Positions 10,688-21,371 of a stretch of DNA of 64,000 nucleotides are shown piece by piece (positions within the stretch are counted from its first letter, which is position 1; each line of letters starts with the position of its first letter). Position numbers and translations under genes: made by a program. A model generated the notes under the pieces. It ran no database searches, was not told the origin of the DNA, and saw nothing but the letters and a program-made list of their open reading frames with translations. The DNA lies in assembly GCA_002803225.1 (NCBI GenBank), contig NXFV01000285.1:1-64000 (forward strand), read 5' to 3'. The stretch is from Gamarada debralockiae (lineage: Eukaryota; Ascomycota; Leotiomycetes; Helotiales; Hyphodiscaceae).

Positions 10688-12852
10688 CACGGAAATTTCA
10701 AGCTTTCCCTCCTCGATTCCACGTATCGTGATGGTGCTTCGTCTTGTGAAACAGTAGTCTCTTGTCACAGAGTTCCTGTGAGATGCTGGCTATACTTCCA
10801 GTTATAAGCCCAAGACTTCATTTACCGCCTCGCAGTAGAAAGGAAAATTCTCTAAAATTCGTCAACCTTGATGTTTGGACTGACCCTTTGTTCAACTCAA
10901 TGCCATTTGTTTGTCAAAAATCCAACCCCCTCCCCCGCGGGATCCTCCAGCTTCCACAAGGCAAACACAAAAGAAGTTCACAGCTTTCACTCTCATTCTC
11001 ACACACGACTTTGTGTCCTTTATCTTCACACTCCCCTCAGCCATCGACATTCGGGAAAATCTGAAGTCGGAACAAAGAAACGGCCTGAAGCCTTTGGGTT
11101 CGCAATCTAGAGATATCTCGCCCCAGAGGCCCAGCGCTTTTGTCTCACTTGAACGATTTCTTTTCGGCACGCTTGGGGTTTCGAAGTGTCTACAGAATCT
11201 TATCTTGTACAGCTGAGAAGATGTGTCTTTCTGTCCTTCTCAAGAAGACTTACGAAGCAAGGCTTGGAATTATCCAGGCTTTGGCCCACTCAAAGAAATT
11301 GCTATTACGCTCATTACAAAAGGTACAACGCCAGCTGATCCTCACTACCTTATAGGTGTATGTCGCCGCGTAGTGACGAAGGACCGCAGCTGGCACACCA
11401 TCCTCGCATATATGGTCTTTTTGTTGATCTGCAGTATTTCGGTCAAGCTCTTCCAGTCGGCTTGGAAAGTTTCCTCTTCATTTTTTGCGGAAAATTTTCG
11501 TTGCTTTGTCGCGAACGTGTTGTCCTTCCAACGTTTCCTTTCAACAACAGAAAGATGAATTTGACCCCTTTGGATTGTCATTCTCCAATCTACTGTTCTC
11601 CCATTGAAGATCCCTCAACGCTTCGCAAAAAAACAGCACATATTCTGGTACAGAAAACGGTTCCCAAAGCTTCGTTCAAATCAAATTGAAAAATGGCCTG
11701 GGAGCAAAATTCGTAGCTGCGCATCACGAAATGCTTTCGTCTTCCCCAGCTTCACTTCCCTCTTCTCCCTTGCCTGGTATCAGCGCCAACCTCCTGTTCC
11801 TCCTCATCTTCCCCAGCAGAACCCTCCGCTTTCGTGGAATTGCCGCTCCTTAATCGCCGCGGTCAATTTTGTCTTCATATCGTGAGACTCGTGAAGGATT
11901 TTGTTCATTCAAGAAAGCATCCAGTATAGAACTATTTGTCCAAATTCCGAGCTTCTTGTACATCCTTTCGATTATGAACTTAACGGCCTGCTGTTGCTTA
12001 TTGTAATAGCAAATCTCGTCGCGGAAAGGTTCGAGATGTTGGGTTGTGGCTGCTGTATCTTGAAGGCCCTGTTTCTTGCTGTTCCTGACTTCCTAACATC
12101 CTTGATAGCTGTGCTTCTGAAATTCTTTCGTTGTACAGCTCGTGAGGGGTCCTATTCTGTCAAAAGGAGTCCTATCTAATATTTAGTTATCTGAATTCCG
12201 TGGCCATTGAGCATTTGATCAGCGATTTCTTGGAGAGTCTTCCTATCCCAGTCAAGCTAAACGATCCCCTCTCGATGCCGATCAAGCTGAATTCGGAGCT
12301 CTTCTCTCCATCCGATCTGCAAATGATTCTAATTCTTAAAACAGCGGCGGACTGTTTCTTGGTGCATCTGGATTCCGTGCTCGTTGAGCATCTAATAGGC
12401 GATTTCTTGGGAAATCTTCCCATCTTGGAGGGCCTCTTACATTCGAGCCCCGATGACTTTGCCGTACTCTCATGTCTAAATTCACGTATTCAAAGAAACA
12501 CAGAAGCTTTCTATCTTATAGTCCTGTTCTGGAATACAGTAGCCTCATATTAATAAATATACCAAAGATTCGTCGAATTCATATTCGTACGGGTCATGAT
12601 GCAGTGGCCTCAAATCTCACTGTGCAATCACTAGCGCAAACCTTAAATTGCTACCCCAGGTTCCTTGAGCTCCCATTCAATCTCTTCAAGCTTCGAGTCT
12701 TGTGGAACATACGCTCTTTAACCCACCTTCTTCAACACACTCTTTTACCTCAATGTGAGGCCCACCTGATAAATCCCCTTTTGGAATCACAAAAGCCTCG
12801 ACATCCTAGAGCTGGCTGGCCGGAAAACGATCACGCAATGCACGCGTCGAGA
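10688..12852. other. 2.1-kb intergenic region without supported genes
   Basis: Several short overlapping frames on both strands, none with recognisable motifs. Contains a diverged direct repeat near 12195-12250 and 12366-12425: both have a 'ttgagcat...gcgatttcttgg' core followed by a 'tcttcc' block. The last part is the leader of the membrane-protein gene. Confidence 0.4.
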
Positions 12853-14012
12853 ATGAAGAGCTTCATTGCTCTCGCTGCTATCTTTAGCAGCATCGTGTCT
12901 GCAAGCCCCGCGGTTCCAAGAGCAGGTAAATTATCCTCATCGCGTATCTAGGAAATTAATCTCTAATATTCATCCAGCAACAGAATCCCCTCTCGATCCC
13001 TGGGTCTCCGTCGATGCCAGTGGAAGCCCCGTTGCTACCATTACTCCTGTCCTCACAACTATCAATGACGCAGCGACAACCATAAGTGCAAATCCAGGCG
13101 CGACAACCTCTACGACGGGTGATTCGAAACCCACAGCGACATCGGATGGTGCGGTAGCTACATCTACAGGAGGAGGATCATTCCCAGTCTGCCATAACAT
13201 GGACGGAGACTTCGCACCATTCTGCCTACCGAACAATGGTTCCAGCGTATATATTGGGGAGACATACTATGGTAAGCCTTTAAGTCATGCTTTAAAGGCC
13301 ATATCTAACAGCAATAGTGACCTGGGATATCGACTATTTCTCGGAAAAGAATGAGACCGTCCTCGTCATGGCGAACTATGTGAATGCGTCCGGCGGAGGG
13401 TTACAAGCTTTCCAATCACCAATTACAGGGGCATTCCAGGGCTTTGTATCTTGGACGATTGACAAGACTTGGTTAATGGGCCAATCCTCGAATAATGTCA
13501 CCCTCTACATCTACCCGTTGAACCCCGCGGTCAGTGATCCTGTAAGCTTCCCAGGCCCAACAGTGATGGTTACAAATCGCCCACCTACATACTACCGACA
13601 ACCCAAAACCCCCGTTCCTGAGGGGAAAACACTTTATATTGCACTCCCCGCCGTATTTGGAGCTATCATTGTCATGGTCTGCGGTACACACTTTTGGAAT
13701 CGAAAGAACAGAAGGATCGGGCTTGGAAGCGTGATGGGACGACGCAAGGGATATGGAACTGGAAAGTCGAAGGCCCAAAGATTGGGACTGCGTAAGAAAG
13801 ATAAAGGCGGAGCAATACAATTGCAAGAACAGGAATTGACTGCTGATGGACAATACCGTGATGTGCCAGAGGGCCAAGATACCACGACGAGAACTGCAGG
13901 AAGGCCAAGAGCGGATTCAGATGCGCTGGGCAGCTTGGCAGGTTCACCGACAGAGGAGAGGACAAATTATTTCAGGGACGAGTTGAGACGGCAGGAACAA
14001 AGCAGACACTAG
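12853..14012 (+). CDS. single-pass type I membrane protein, Ser/Thr-rich ectodomain
   Basis: Three exons, 12853-12925, 12978-13271 and 13318-14012, with phase-consistent GT-AG introns; 353 aa. An upstream in-frame ATG at 12838 exists, but starting at 12853 places the signal peptide (MKSFIALAAIFSSIVSASP) at the N-terminus. Order: signal peptide, Thr/Ser/Ala-rich stalk (about 40-90), conserved extracellular block FPVCHNMDGDFAPFCLP ... GETYYVTWDIDYF, a second block with TWLMGQSSNNVTLYIYPLNP, one membrane helix (LYIALPAVFGAIIVMVCG), and a basic cytosolic tail (RRIGLGSVMGRRKGYG). I recall this architecture as a conserved Pezizomycotina membrane protein of unknown function, possibly cell-wall facing. 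The two Cys in the first block may form a disulphide. Confidence 0.8.
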
Positions 14013-14055
14013 GCTGAATCTGGTTCTGCATTTATGGCATAGGTTTGCAGCGGAT

Positions 14056-14182
14056 TATTGTATGGAGTACTAATGGTGGCGTTCATCGGTCTGGACTGTA
14101 TAACAATGGCGCAGTATGCTGTCTTGTAGCGTGTTATTGTACGGATTGAGCTTCATCGGTGTGGAGTGTACAACAACGGCGT
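14056..14182. repeat. imperfect direct repeat in 3' flank
   Basis: Two ~50-bp copies (14056-14111 and 14133-14182) sharing TTATTGTA-GGA, TTCATCGGT-TGGA-TGTA and AACAA-GGCG. They lie just downstream of the membrane-protein stop codon. Confidence 0.6.
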
Positions 14183-14509
14183 AGGTGCATGGATTGAGCG
14201 AGTCAGCGAGATACCAAAAATTTAGCTTCAGCATTTTTCAACATCAGCACTACGTCTATCGCCTTGTCGGGTCGCGTATTCGTTTTCGTCATTTCCTTAT
14301 TCAGTATATTCGGGTCGGGAGACTTCGGTCGCTTGGTGAGAAGTACGAGTGTGCCCCTGTGATCACTCAAAGGAGCTATGTCACTCCGTCCTAACATTGA
14401 TTCACCCTCCCTTTCGTTGCGTTATTTCTTCAAGTCTTACTTCGTACGTCCAATCGCAAACTTTCAACGTTTATATATACTCGATCTCGTAGTTCATAGT
14501 GTGTTTCTG
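14183..14509. other. intergenic, no feature recognised
   Basis: Short frames only; nothing conserved. Confidence 0.35.
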
Positions 14510-15691
14510 GTTCAGTGAAAGCAAGAATATGTTCGCCTTAATCTTCCCTCAGAGTGAGGACTACCCTCTTCCCTCGCCGCCAGCATTGATCCAGGGCGCT
14601 CTTACTGACGTTCACTCTACCAGCTTCATCTCCCCTCAGCTAAGCAAAAGTCTTAAACTCAGGCTGTGTGTGTCCTGTCGACTCTGCTACCAGCAGGTCT
14701 CATACGCTTAAGCTCCGGAGCTTTCATCTTCGGTCTCACATTCTACGGCCCCGTCTGGACACATGCATATACGAAAAATGCCTACATGATTGGAACCACG
14801 ACCATGGCATTGGTATGCAGATGGCTTGACCTCGTCGTAATTCACAGACCCGAAAAGGTTTTCAGGAGAGTTCTTGATGCGGGAGACGAGAAGGACAAGG
14901 AAGATGAACATGCTCCGGCTGACGTTTGTGGAAAACCGAAGTGGTTTACCAGACTTTGGAATAGTCAACAGTGCGCTATGTCCTCCCACAGATCTTGAAG
15001 TAGCACTAACTGACAATGCCCCAGAGGAATTTTCTGAAACATCAAGCAGGCAAATCTCTCGCCTTCCCTTCTGCGTACGTACCCCAAACGACTCTTCGTC
15101 AAAAACACACTTTGGCGCTGCTCAAGCATCTACCTCGGTCTTGACATCACGCAAAACCTCCTCAACCTCCGCCGCATACTCAGATCCACTGTTCTCTTTA
15201 TCCATCCACGTCCAAGTTTTCATTACCTGGATCTCGGCATTTGTAGCCTACTACGGCATCGAATTGGCATACTACCTTTGCGCACTCCTGGCCGTGATTC
15301 TCGGTCTCTGTACGCCTGCCGACTGGCCGCCCATAACTAGCTCTTTCCGGTGTGATGACTTGAACGTGAGACATATATGGGAAGACGTTGGCAATAGTAG
15401 GTACGAAGACCTGGTAGCGAAGCGGGACGGATTGTCAAAGAAATTTGTGGCTTTAGAAAGGGAAGCTTCATGAGCAGATACAGCCAGGCCTGGGTCGCGT
15501 TTGCGCGTAGTACGATAATGCATCATGCGGAGGCTGTTGTGGGATGTTTCACAGATGGCGGATGGTCCCAAGATATTTATTTCATGGTGCAGCCGGTTGG
15601 TCATGGTGGAGGATGGTGTGTCATGGGTTTGGGGAAGACTCTTGGCGTAACAGAGAGTATTGAGTCTCGATACGTAGGATTTATGAATTAG
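14510..15691 (+). pseudogene. wax synthase / MBOAT-like acyltransferase pseudogene
   Basis: Fragments of one membrane-bound O-acyltransferase-like protein occur in order but in different frames. 14702-14960: FYGPVWTHAYT, ALVCRWLDLVVIHRPEKVF and KPKWFTRLW. About 15110-15240: TLWRCSSIYLGLDITQNLL and a membrane-like stretch. 15236-15360: AYYGIELAYYLCALLAVILG then CTPADWPP. 15470-15691: STIMHHAEAVVGCFTDGG, whose MHH resembles the MBOAT active-site His, then DIYFMVQPV. At least three frame changes and missing linker segments make it non-functional. The family call rests on motif order and the MHH/FTDGGW-like end. Fungal relatives often sit in secondary-metabolite clusters, but no such partner is seen here. 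Confidence 0.55.
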
Positions 15692-16104
15692 AGAAGCTAA
15701 CGTGTCGATTATGTAGTTTAGACGAAACGCCTTGGATTTCTCTTAGTCTTTCTCTGGTTCTCTATTGGATCCGGTTCCTCGTTGCGCAACAACCGCGATC
15801 CTGGTCTGAGAACTTCCCAGTTCCCAGTCTCATCATCGATTATGCCCTAACGCTGGTGGCGAAGTCTTAGGTGCGGAGATGACCAAACGTCTGCTTCTTA
15901 ATATGTCTTATAAAAAAGCGCCACTCAAACCCATGGATCAATTGCAATCCATCACTCGAATTCGTATTCCCAAACATCCAACTCCAACGCTACGAACCCC
16001 TCCTCTTTCCTCTTACATTAGTTAATCTCAACCCTCCGCACATACCGACGGAGAACCCGCAAAACTCCCATGCTCCCATCCGAAGCACGCCTACAACCTA
16101 CTCC
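15692..16104. other. intergenic between two pseudogenes
   Basis: No coding signal recognised. Confidence 0.35.
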
Positions 16105-16998
16105 TCACGATAACTTCAATACCACCAACACGCCCGCGAGGCAACAATTTCCCTCCCTTAACTTCGTCATCCACCTCACTTCCCACTTCAACAACAACCG
16201 CATCTCCAAAACCGCAAGATCCATCGTATTCCATTTTTCCATTCCTTCCCACCTCTTAGGAACCAACCCCTTATCATCCACTGCCTCAAAATTTCCCTCA
16301 ACACATCGTCTCTTCAACGCTTTCATGCCCCAACATGATTTATACAGCGAATTCAGCTTTCTGCTCGTGGGTGTTTGCTTCACCATACATCGCACCCGCA
16401 TAAAAGCTCTTCCGTTTCCCTTCTCAGTTGCAGCTTTCCTAACATAAATTTTGTTTGGATTGAGGTTGCCAGGCCCCACGATACAGAAGCCCAAGTCTGG
16501 TTCTGATTCCTCTGGCGTTGGATGGCGCAGGATCTGGGGGGTTGAACATCGCGTATAATAAGAAGCCGCTGCTAGCATCAAAGCGATTCCTTGGCGGCTG
16601 TGAGAGGGGTGCGTGACGAGATTTCCGATCTGCCATCTCATCTTCAACTGCCCTTCTCTTTCCTTTCTCTGCCTTTCCTCCTCTCGGCGACCCATAGGCG
16701 CCTTATATTCCACCTCCGCGATTGACCTAATAATGGTTAGGGTTCCAGCGAATTCTTGCGAGAGTAGCAACTGCTCTATCTTCACACCATTTCTCTCATC
16801 CCCCAAGTTTCTGATCACTAGGAATCGAAGGCTAAGCAGCCAACGGCAGTGCCAAACTCGTCGATGCTAATGCACCCACTGTTTTCGAGTCAGGTATCTT
16901 CACATATACAAAAGCCCTAGCATCCTCCTTCGTCAACTTCGCAATATACTGCTCATCTGTAAACTGCCTCTCAATCTCATAATCCGACCAGAACTAAT
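16105..16998 (-). pseudogene. GNAT-type N-acetyltransferase pseudogene
   Basis: Read leftward, the frame begins near 16998 with FWSDYEIERQFTDEQYIAKL and VKIPDSKTVGALA. An in-frame stop just after LALPLAA precedes the longer open part, 16818-16105. The acetyl-CoA binding core is visible as MRWQIGNLVTHPSHSRQGIA (usual form: V.P..R..GI). Further conserved-looking tail blocks follow (MRVRCMVKQ; FEAVDDKGLVPKRWEGMEKW). The stop and absence of an ATG indicate decay, since no intron removes the stop obviously. Substrate unknown. Confidence 0.5.
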
Positions 16999-17029
16999 AC
17001 GAAGTTTTCAAAGCTAGAAGAAGTAGGGC

Positions 17030-17250
17030 GCTATATTGAACGGCGATGGTCTCAAATCCTAGCGCAGAGGGATCTTGAGGGAGGGGAGGATGCGGTATTT
17101 TCTTGGCATGAGGGTAGGAAGAGCATTTTGGAGTTGGAGATGCGGGTGAGGATGGTGGGGATCATGTGATGGAAGAAATAATGAGGGTTGAGGAGAATAT
17201 GCATGAGTTTTCTGGTGCGTTGGAGAGTATTGTGGATTGTGCGGAGGAAT
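17030..17250 (+). pseudogene. short decayed coding fragment
   Basis: The + strand reads YIERRWSQILAQRD ... HEGRKSILELEMRVRMV, then after a frame change HVMEEIMRVEENMHEFSGAL and a stop. The composition is that of a helical protein, but the family is not recognised. Confidence 0.25.
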
Positions 17251-18660
17251 AGCATGGTAGTGGGTAGATGGGTCAGTGAAGTCTAGGGCTGGTTAAGTGA
17301 GGGGTTAAGTGAAGCTGTTTTGCTGGAGTTAAGCGTGATGAAGTGTTGTTTAACGAGTGTCACTTTATGACTCTGGGAGTTGTCTTTTCTTATATCTTCC
17401 TCGTTTCCCAACTTTCGGGACTCTCCTTGCGGCCATTTTGAGAACTCCAACTAGTTTGAGAAGACCTATCTAGGCGATTCTGATCTCTGTTGGATGCAAG
17501 AAAGAACGTATTCGCGCCTCGCGAGTGCATGAGTGAAGCAGCGCTCATTGAGTTACGGGAGCACTGAGGTGCTTTGGGCAGGCTGAGTTGGAACAGCCTG
17601 CAGCACAGGGTGACATCTACTTCTTATCTCAGCGAAGTTGGTCCTATTCGGATTGAATATGCATATATCGTACTAATTGGCACATAAGAGAGTAGCTGTC
17701 AGTTGAGCCTACTAGATAAGGCCTTATCAAAAAAGCTGCAAAAACTCACATAAGATATTACCTTACTTGACACCGCCTATAATTCAGGGGGCTTCAGGCT
17801 TCAAGACGCTGGAACTGTAGGGTGTTATACCCGAAATCGCAGAAGACACCATTCCCAGATAAGACACTGTTCTGATCTCAAAAAGTTGCCAAAAATTGGA
17901 TAAGATATTATGTTATCTGCAAATTAGTACGTAGGCAAAGTGAAGGCCTATTTCGAGTACCCTCTCCCTTTTAATTTTGGAGGCGGACTGTCAGAAGTTG
18001 CTTATGTAATCACGGCGCTACTGCAATCTTGATTATAAAGAGGCTGGGAGAGCTCTATCACTGTGATCACCAATTAACAACTCATTCATACTATTAATGA
18101 AGTCAAACTCGTCAATCTACCGTCTCTACCGTGTGCTGTCACTATTGCTATAACAGCTCCGGCCTCTGACACGGGGCGCTTCGGAAGCGAGGTCACGTGC
18201 AAATTTTAACGACAATTTTTTTTGGTGTATGTTCCTAGAAACACCTCGTTTCAACAGTATCCACAATTTAATAGACAAAACAGTTCCACTCGCCTTTGTT
18301 TATTGTCCTTCAATTCCTACTATTATATTCTCTTGTACATTGAAATCGCAGCATCTCATTATGGATACACATCTACTAACCCAGAATACAAGTTGGGTCT
18401 GTAAAACTTTGCTTCAAACCTCTCTTTCAAAGTCTCACACCTCTCCTTCAGTTGAGCTGTATTTTTGGGGCGAAATATAGTGGCATTTCTAGGACTAGCT
18501 GATATCTAAGAAGCTGAAAATACAAGGAGGGGAAGAGCCCTCTTATACCACAAAAGAGGGAAAAATACAGGCTATACCTGATTAGGCAATTCCAACCAAC
18601 AGGACGATAAGGGGCGCGACGTCCAGATTCCGAGGACTCGGCGAGCTTCTAGGATTCGGC
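17251..18660. other. AT-rich intergenic region
   Basis: No recognisable gene. A ~34-bp direct repeat occurs at 17727-17760 and 17877-17910 (both contain AAAAAG-TGC, AAAAA and ATAAGATATTA). Possibly transposon-derived relic sequence. Confidence 0.4.
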
Positions 18661-19017
18661 TTTGTGACGCACAAGCCTGGTATACCAAAGGCAACTCTTC
18701 CCCAGCAGGAAGATCTTGCGGCTTGCCGCAAGTGGGCTTGTAGCCTGTTCACCCATCACCGGAGAAGTTTCTGCCCGTTGCCTGAGGAGTTCTTTAGGAA
18801 GATCAGGTTGGCAATTCCAGACCAAGAGTCTAACGTAGTAAATTCGGATATGGAGCTTTGCTCTGTCGATGTCGAATTAAACGGCAATCAGGATGACACG
18901 TCCTCCACATTTCTAGACCTGGAGGATCTGCTTGCGGACATGGAGGAGATCGACTTGGAGAACGAAGATGAAATCGAGGAACGAATTGCATCGGTTTTGA
19001 GTCAGCGGCAGTCGTAG
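18661..19017 (+). pseudogene. acidic ORF without ATG, fragment
   Basis: An open frame ends at 19017 and has no ATG at its 5' end (a GTG only at 18664). Its first half is basic and Cys/His-containing (LAACRKWACSLFTHHRRSF); its second half is acidic (LDLEDLLADMEEIDLENEDE). It may be a last exon or a fragment of a decayed gene. Family unknown. Confidence 0.25.
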
Positions 19018-21371
19018 CCGATGAGCCCAAGTGGCTCACCTTTTTAGACCCAGTTGCTCAGGCCTGGCTCAGCTCAGCCCACCCATAGCTCAGGCTATAG
19101 CAGCAAGACCTCAGGTCTAAAACACGGAAATGGAAAATGCTCATGTCTACATTCCGATGTGGAACTACCTGTTATGCTTACCTCGCCTTTCCAGCCTTCA
19201 ATAATCCACCATCTCAGACCAAAATAGCCTCAACATAACATATAGAGAGCAAGATTAAGTTCCCAAACTAGGCCACCGCACGTAGTTCGCTTCTGCGTCT
19301 CTTCCAGATGCAAATGCTCGGCCCAAGCCCACTTACCACAAAAGAAAAACATACCATCTTTTGCCGTGAGCTAATTTCCTTCAATCCGAAAGTTTGCAAC
19401 GTCTCTTTCAAGCTTCTCAATATCTTCCAACATCTCCAACAAAGGTGCATGCGTGCCGGGCGTTCTTGGGAAGCCAGCTGGCTGATGACAGTTTGGGAAG
19501 CGCTGTTCCGAAAGAAATTGAGCTTGAATTTCAAGCGTACACACCTTCATTGTTCAATAAGAACTGCGCGGATTGTTCTATTTTCGATATCGGTTCTGAG
19601 ATGACCGATGCTAGCGAAGTTGACGAGATCTAGTATTGCTCTGATAAATGGAAGTTTGTTCTATTTAATGATAGGAACAGTAAATAGGTCGTCGACGAAG
19701 AGGAGGTGGAGGGGCGCAGGCGCGGGGTAGACTCTCCATGATGTCTACATGATTTAGATGGAAGGGAACGTTAGTTACGAACGTCAAGAGTGAATAAGTA
19801 ACTAAAGAGATATATCTGTCAAAAAAACCACCGCATAGAGGTTCAAAATCTGCATTAAAGTATAAAGAAAGCTGCTAAAGAAACAGCAGTATTAGCTTGT
19901 CTGAGTGAGAGTGAAGTGTGAAAGAATACCATGGAAGACAAAAACTGAAGAAAACATGGAAAGCGCATTTACGCTGACAGCAAGCAAAGGTTGGGACCTA
20001 AAGAATGTCCCCGTCTAGAAACTCCACACGTCCAAGTTTGATGAGAGAATAAGGAAGCTGCTATATCAAGCTTTGCCTCTCGCCGAAAAACAAAAGGAAG
20101 AAAATTGCATCCATTGAAATACATGCTCCTCTACTTTCAATAAGCTCGCTGCCTTGTATGAAACTTCAGCTTTGCAGCTATTCTGAATTGAGACAAACTA
20201 CTGTGATTCCAAAATGTCGAATTTTCCACCTGTCAGAGAAACTGGACTTCCAGTTCTCAATTTACTTATCCACTACTCAATTCGTAGTTCAACCTCCACC
20301 TGATTGCCTAAGTCCATTGCAGATTGCGGTCCTCGTTTCAGATTCACTCCTATCTAGTAACCTGACCTAGCTTTTTTCAGTATTCACACAGCTCGAACAA
20401 TTAAGTAAAAGAAGTAGCAAGTATAGCACCACAGATCACGTCCTGGACGTCGCCAGTCTCTTCTCCATCAAATCTTGTGAGGAAAGAGCACCTACTCCAG
20501 TTAACAGAGGAGGCTGGCAAGTTTGCTGCCACTGAAAGCTAACAGCAGATGGAGGCACTTGTACCGCTGTATAAGGGTTATCTCAATCTCTATAGTTGTG
20601 TGTTGTGGATATGCTTGGTAAGGATACGTTCCGCTGGCAGCGATAATGGCAAGTGGATCCTGACGGCCGCCCGACATATAGGAACTGGTAAGTCGTGGTC
20701 GCAATACGTCCGTCTTCGTTCTTGATATTACCGACTTCTCTATCCTCCAACCGGCCGGCCGGATTTCGTATTAATTATACCAATTACACTCAAAGTCGAG
20801 TGCTTAAAAAAGGAGCTTCCCGTCTTACACTCAAGTCATACAATCTAGCCATTGACAGATTCTTGCTGCAATTGCAGCGCGTGATATATTCCACGGTAAT
20901 CGGTCCACCAATAGGCAACGATTACTTCAGAGAGTCGGCCGCAGCATTCGTCATCAATTTGGGCAGATGTCAGCACTAATCTTCGATGACCTCAGAAAAA
21001 AGCTCATGTTCTGTCATCTTTTCTGGATCTGGAGATGCCGTAATGTGGTTATATCAAATGATAGGACTTAGAGTGGAAGAAGGTTATGATGTGAGAAAAA
21101 GTTCAAAATTTATCTCGGCGATTTACTTCACAAAAACAGACGTTATTTGAAAATGATGTGCCCGATCAACCAAGCGGTCAATATCGCGTTGTCGGTGCTT
21201 TCTCAAGGCCGGAGTATATGAATGGCAATCCCAAGATCAGATGGGGGGTTTTTTTTTAAAACGTATTATCGATGAGATCTTCTTATGACATTACTTTAAT
21301 TCACCTCGCATCGATAAATTGCGTTAATCGTGCAGCAGCGTTTCAACATTTTATTTTGGATTTATAACATC
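19018..21371. other. 2.3-kb gene-poor region
   Basis: Only short overlapping frames. One + strand stretch, about 19398-19633, reads like protein (LGSQLADDSLGSAVPKEIEL, then an acidic end) but has no ATG and no recognised family. The last ~100 bases form the MFS gene leader. Confidence 0.35.

Noticed and set aside
10892..11170. Minus-strand 92-codon frame near 11 kb
   Set aside because: No conserved composition or start context; surrounded by equally long frames on the other strand.
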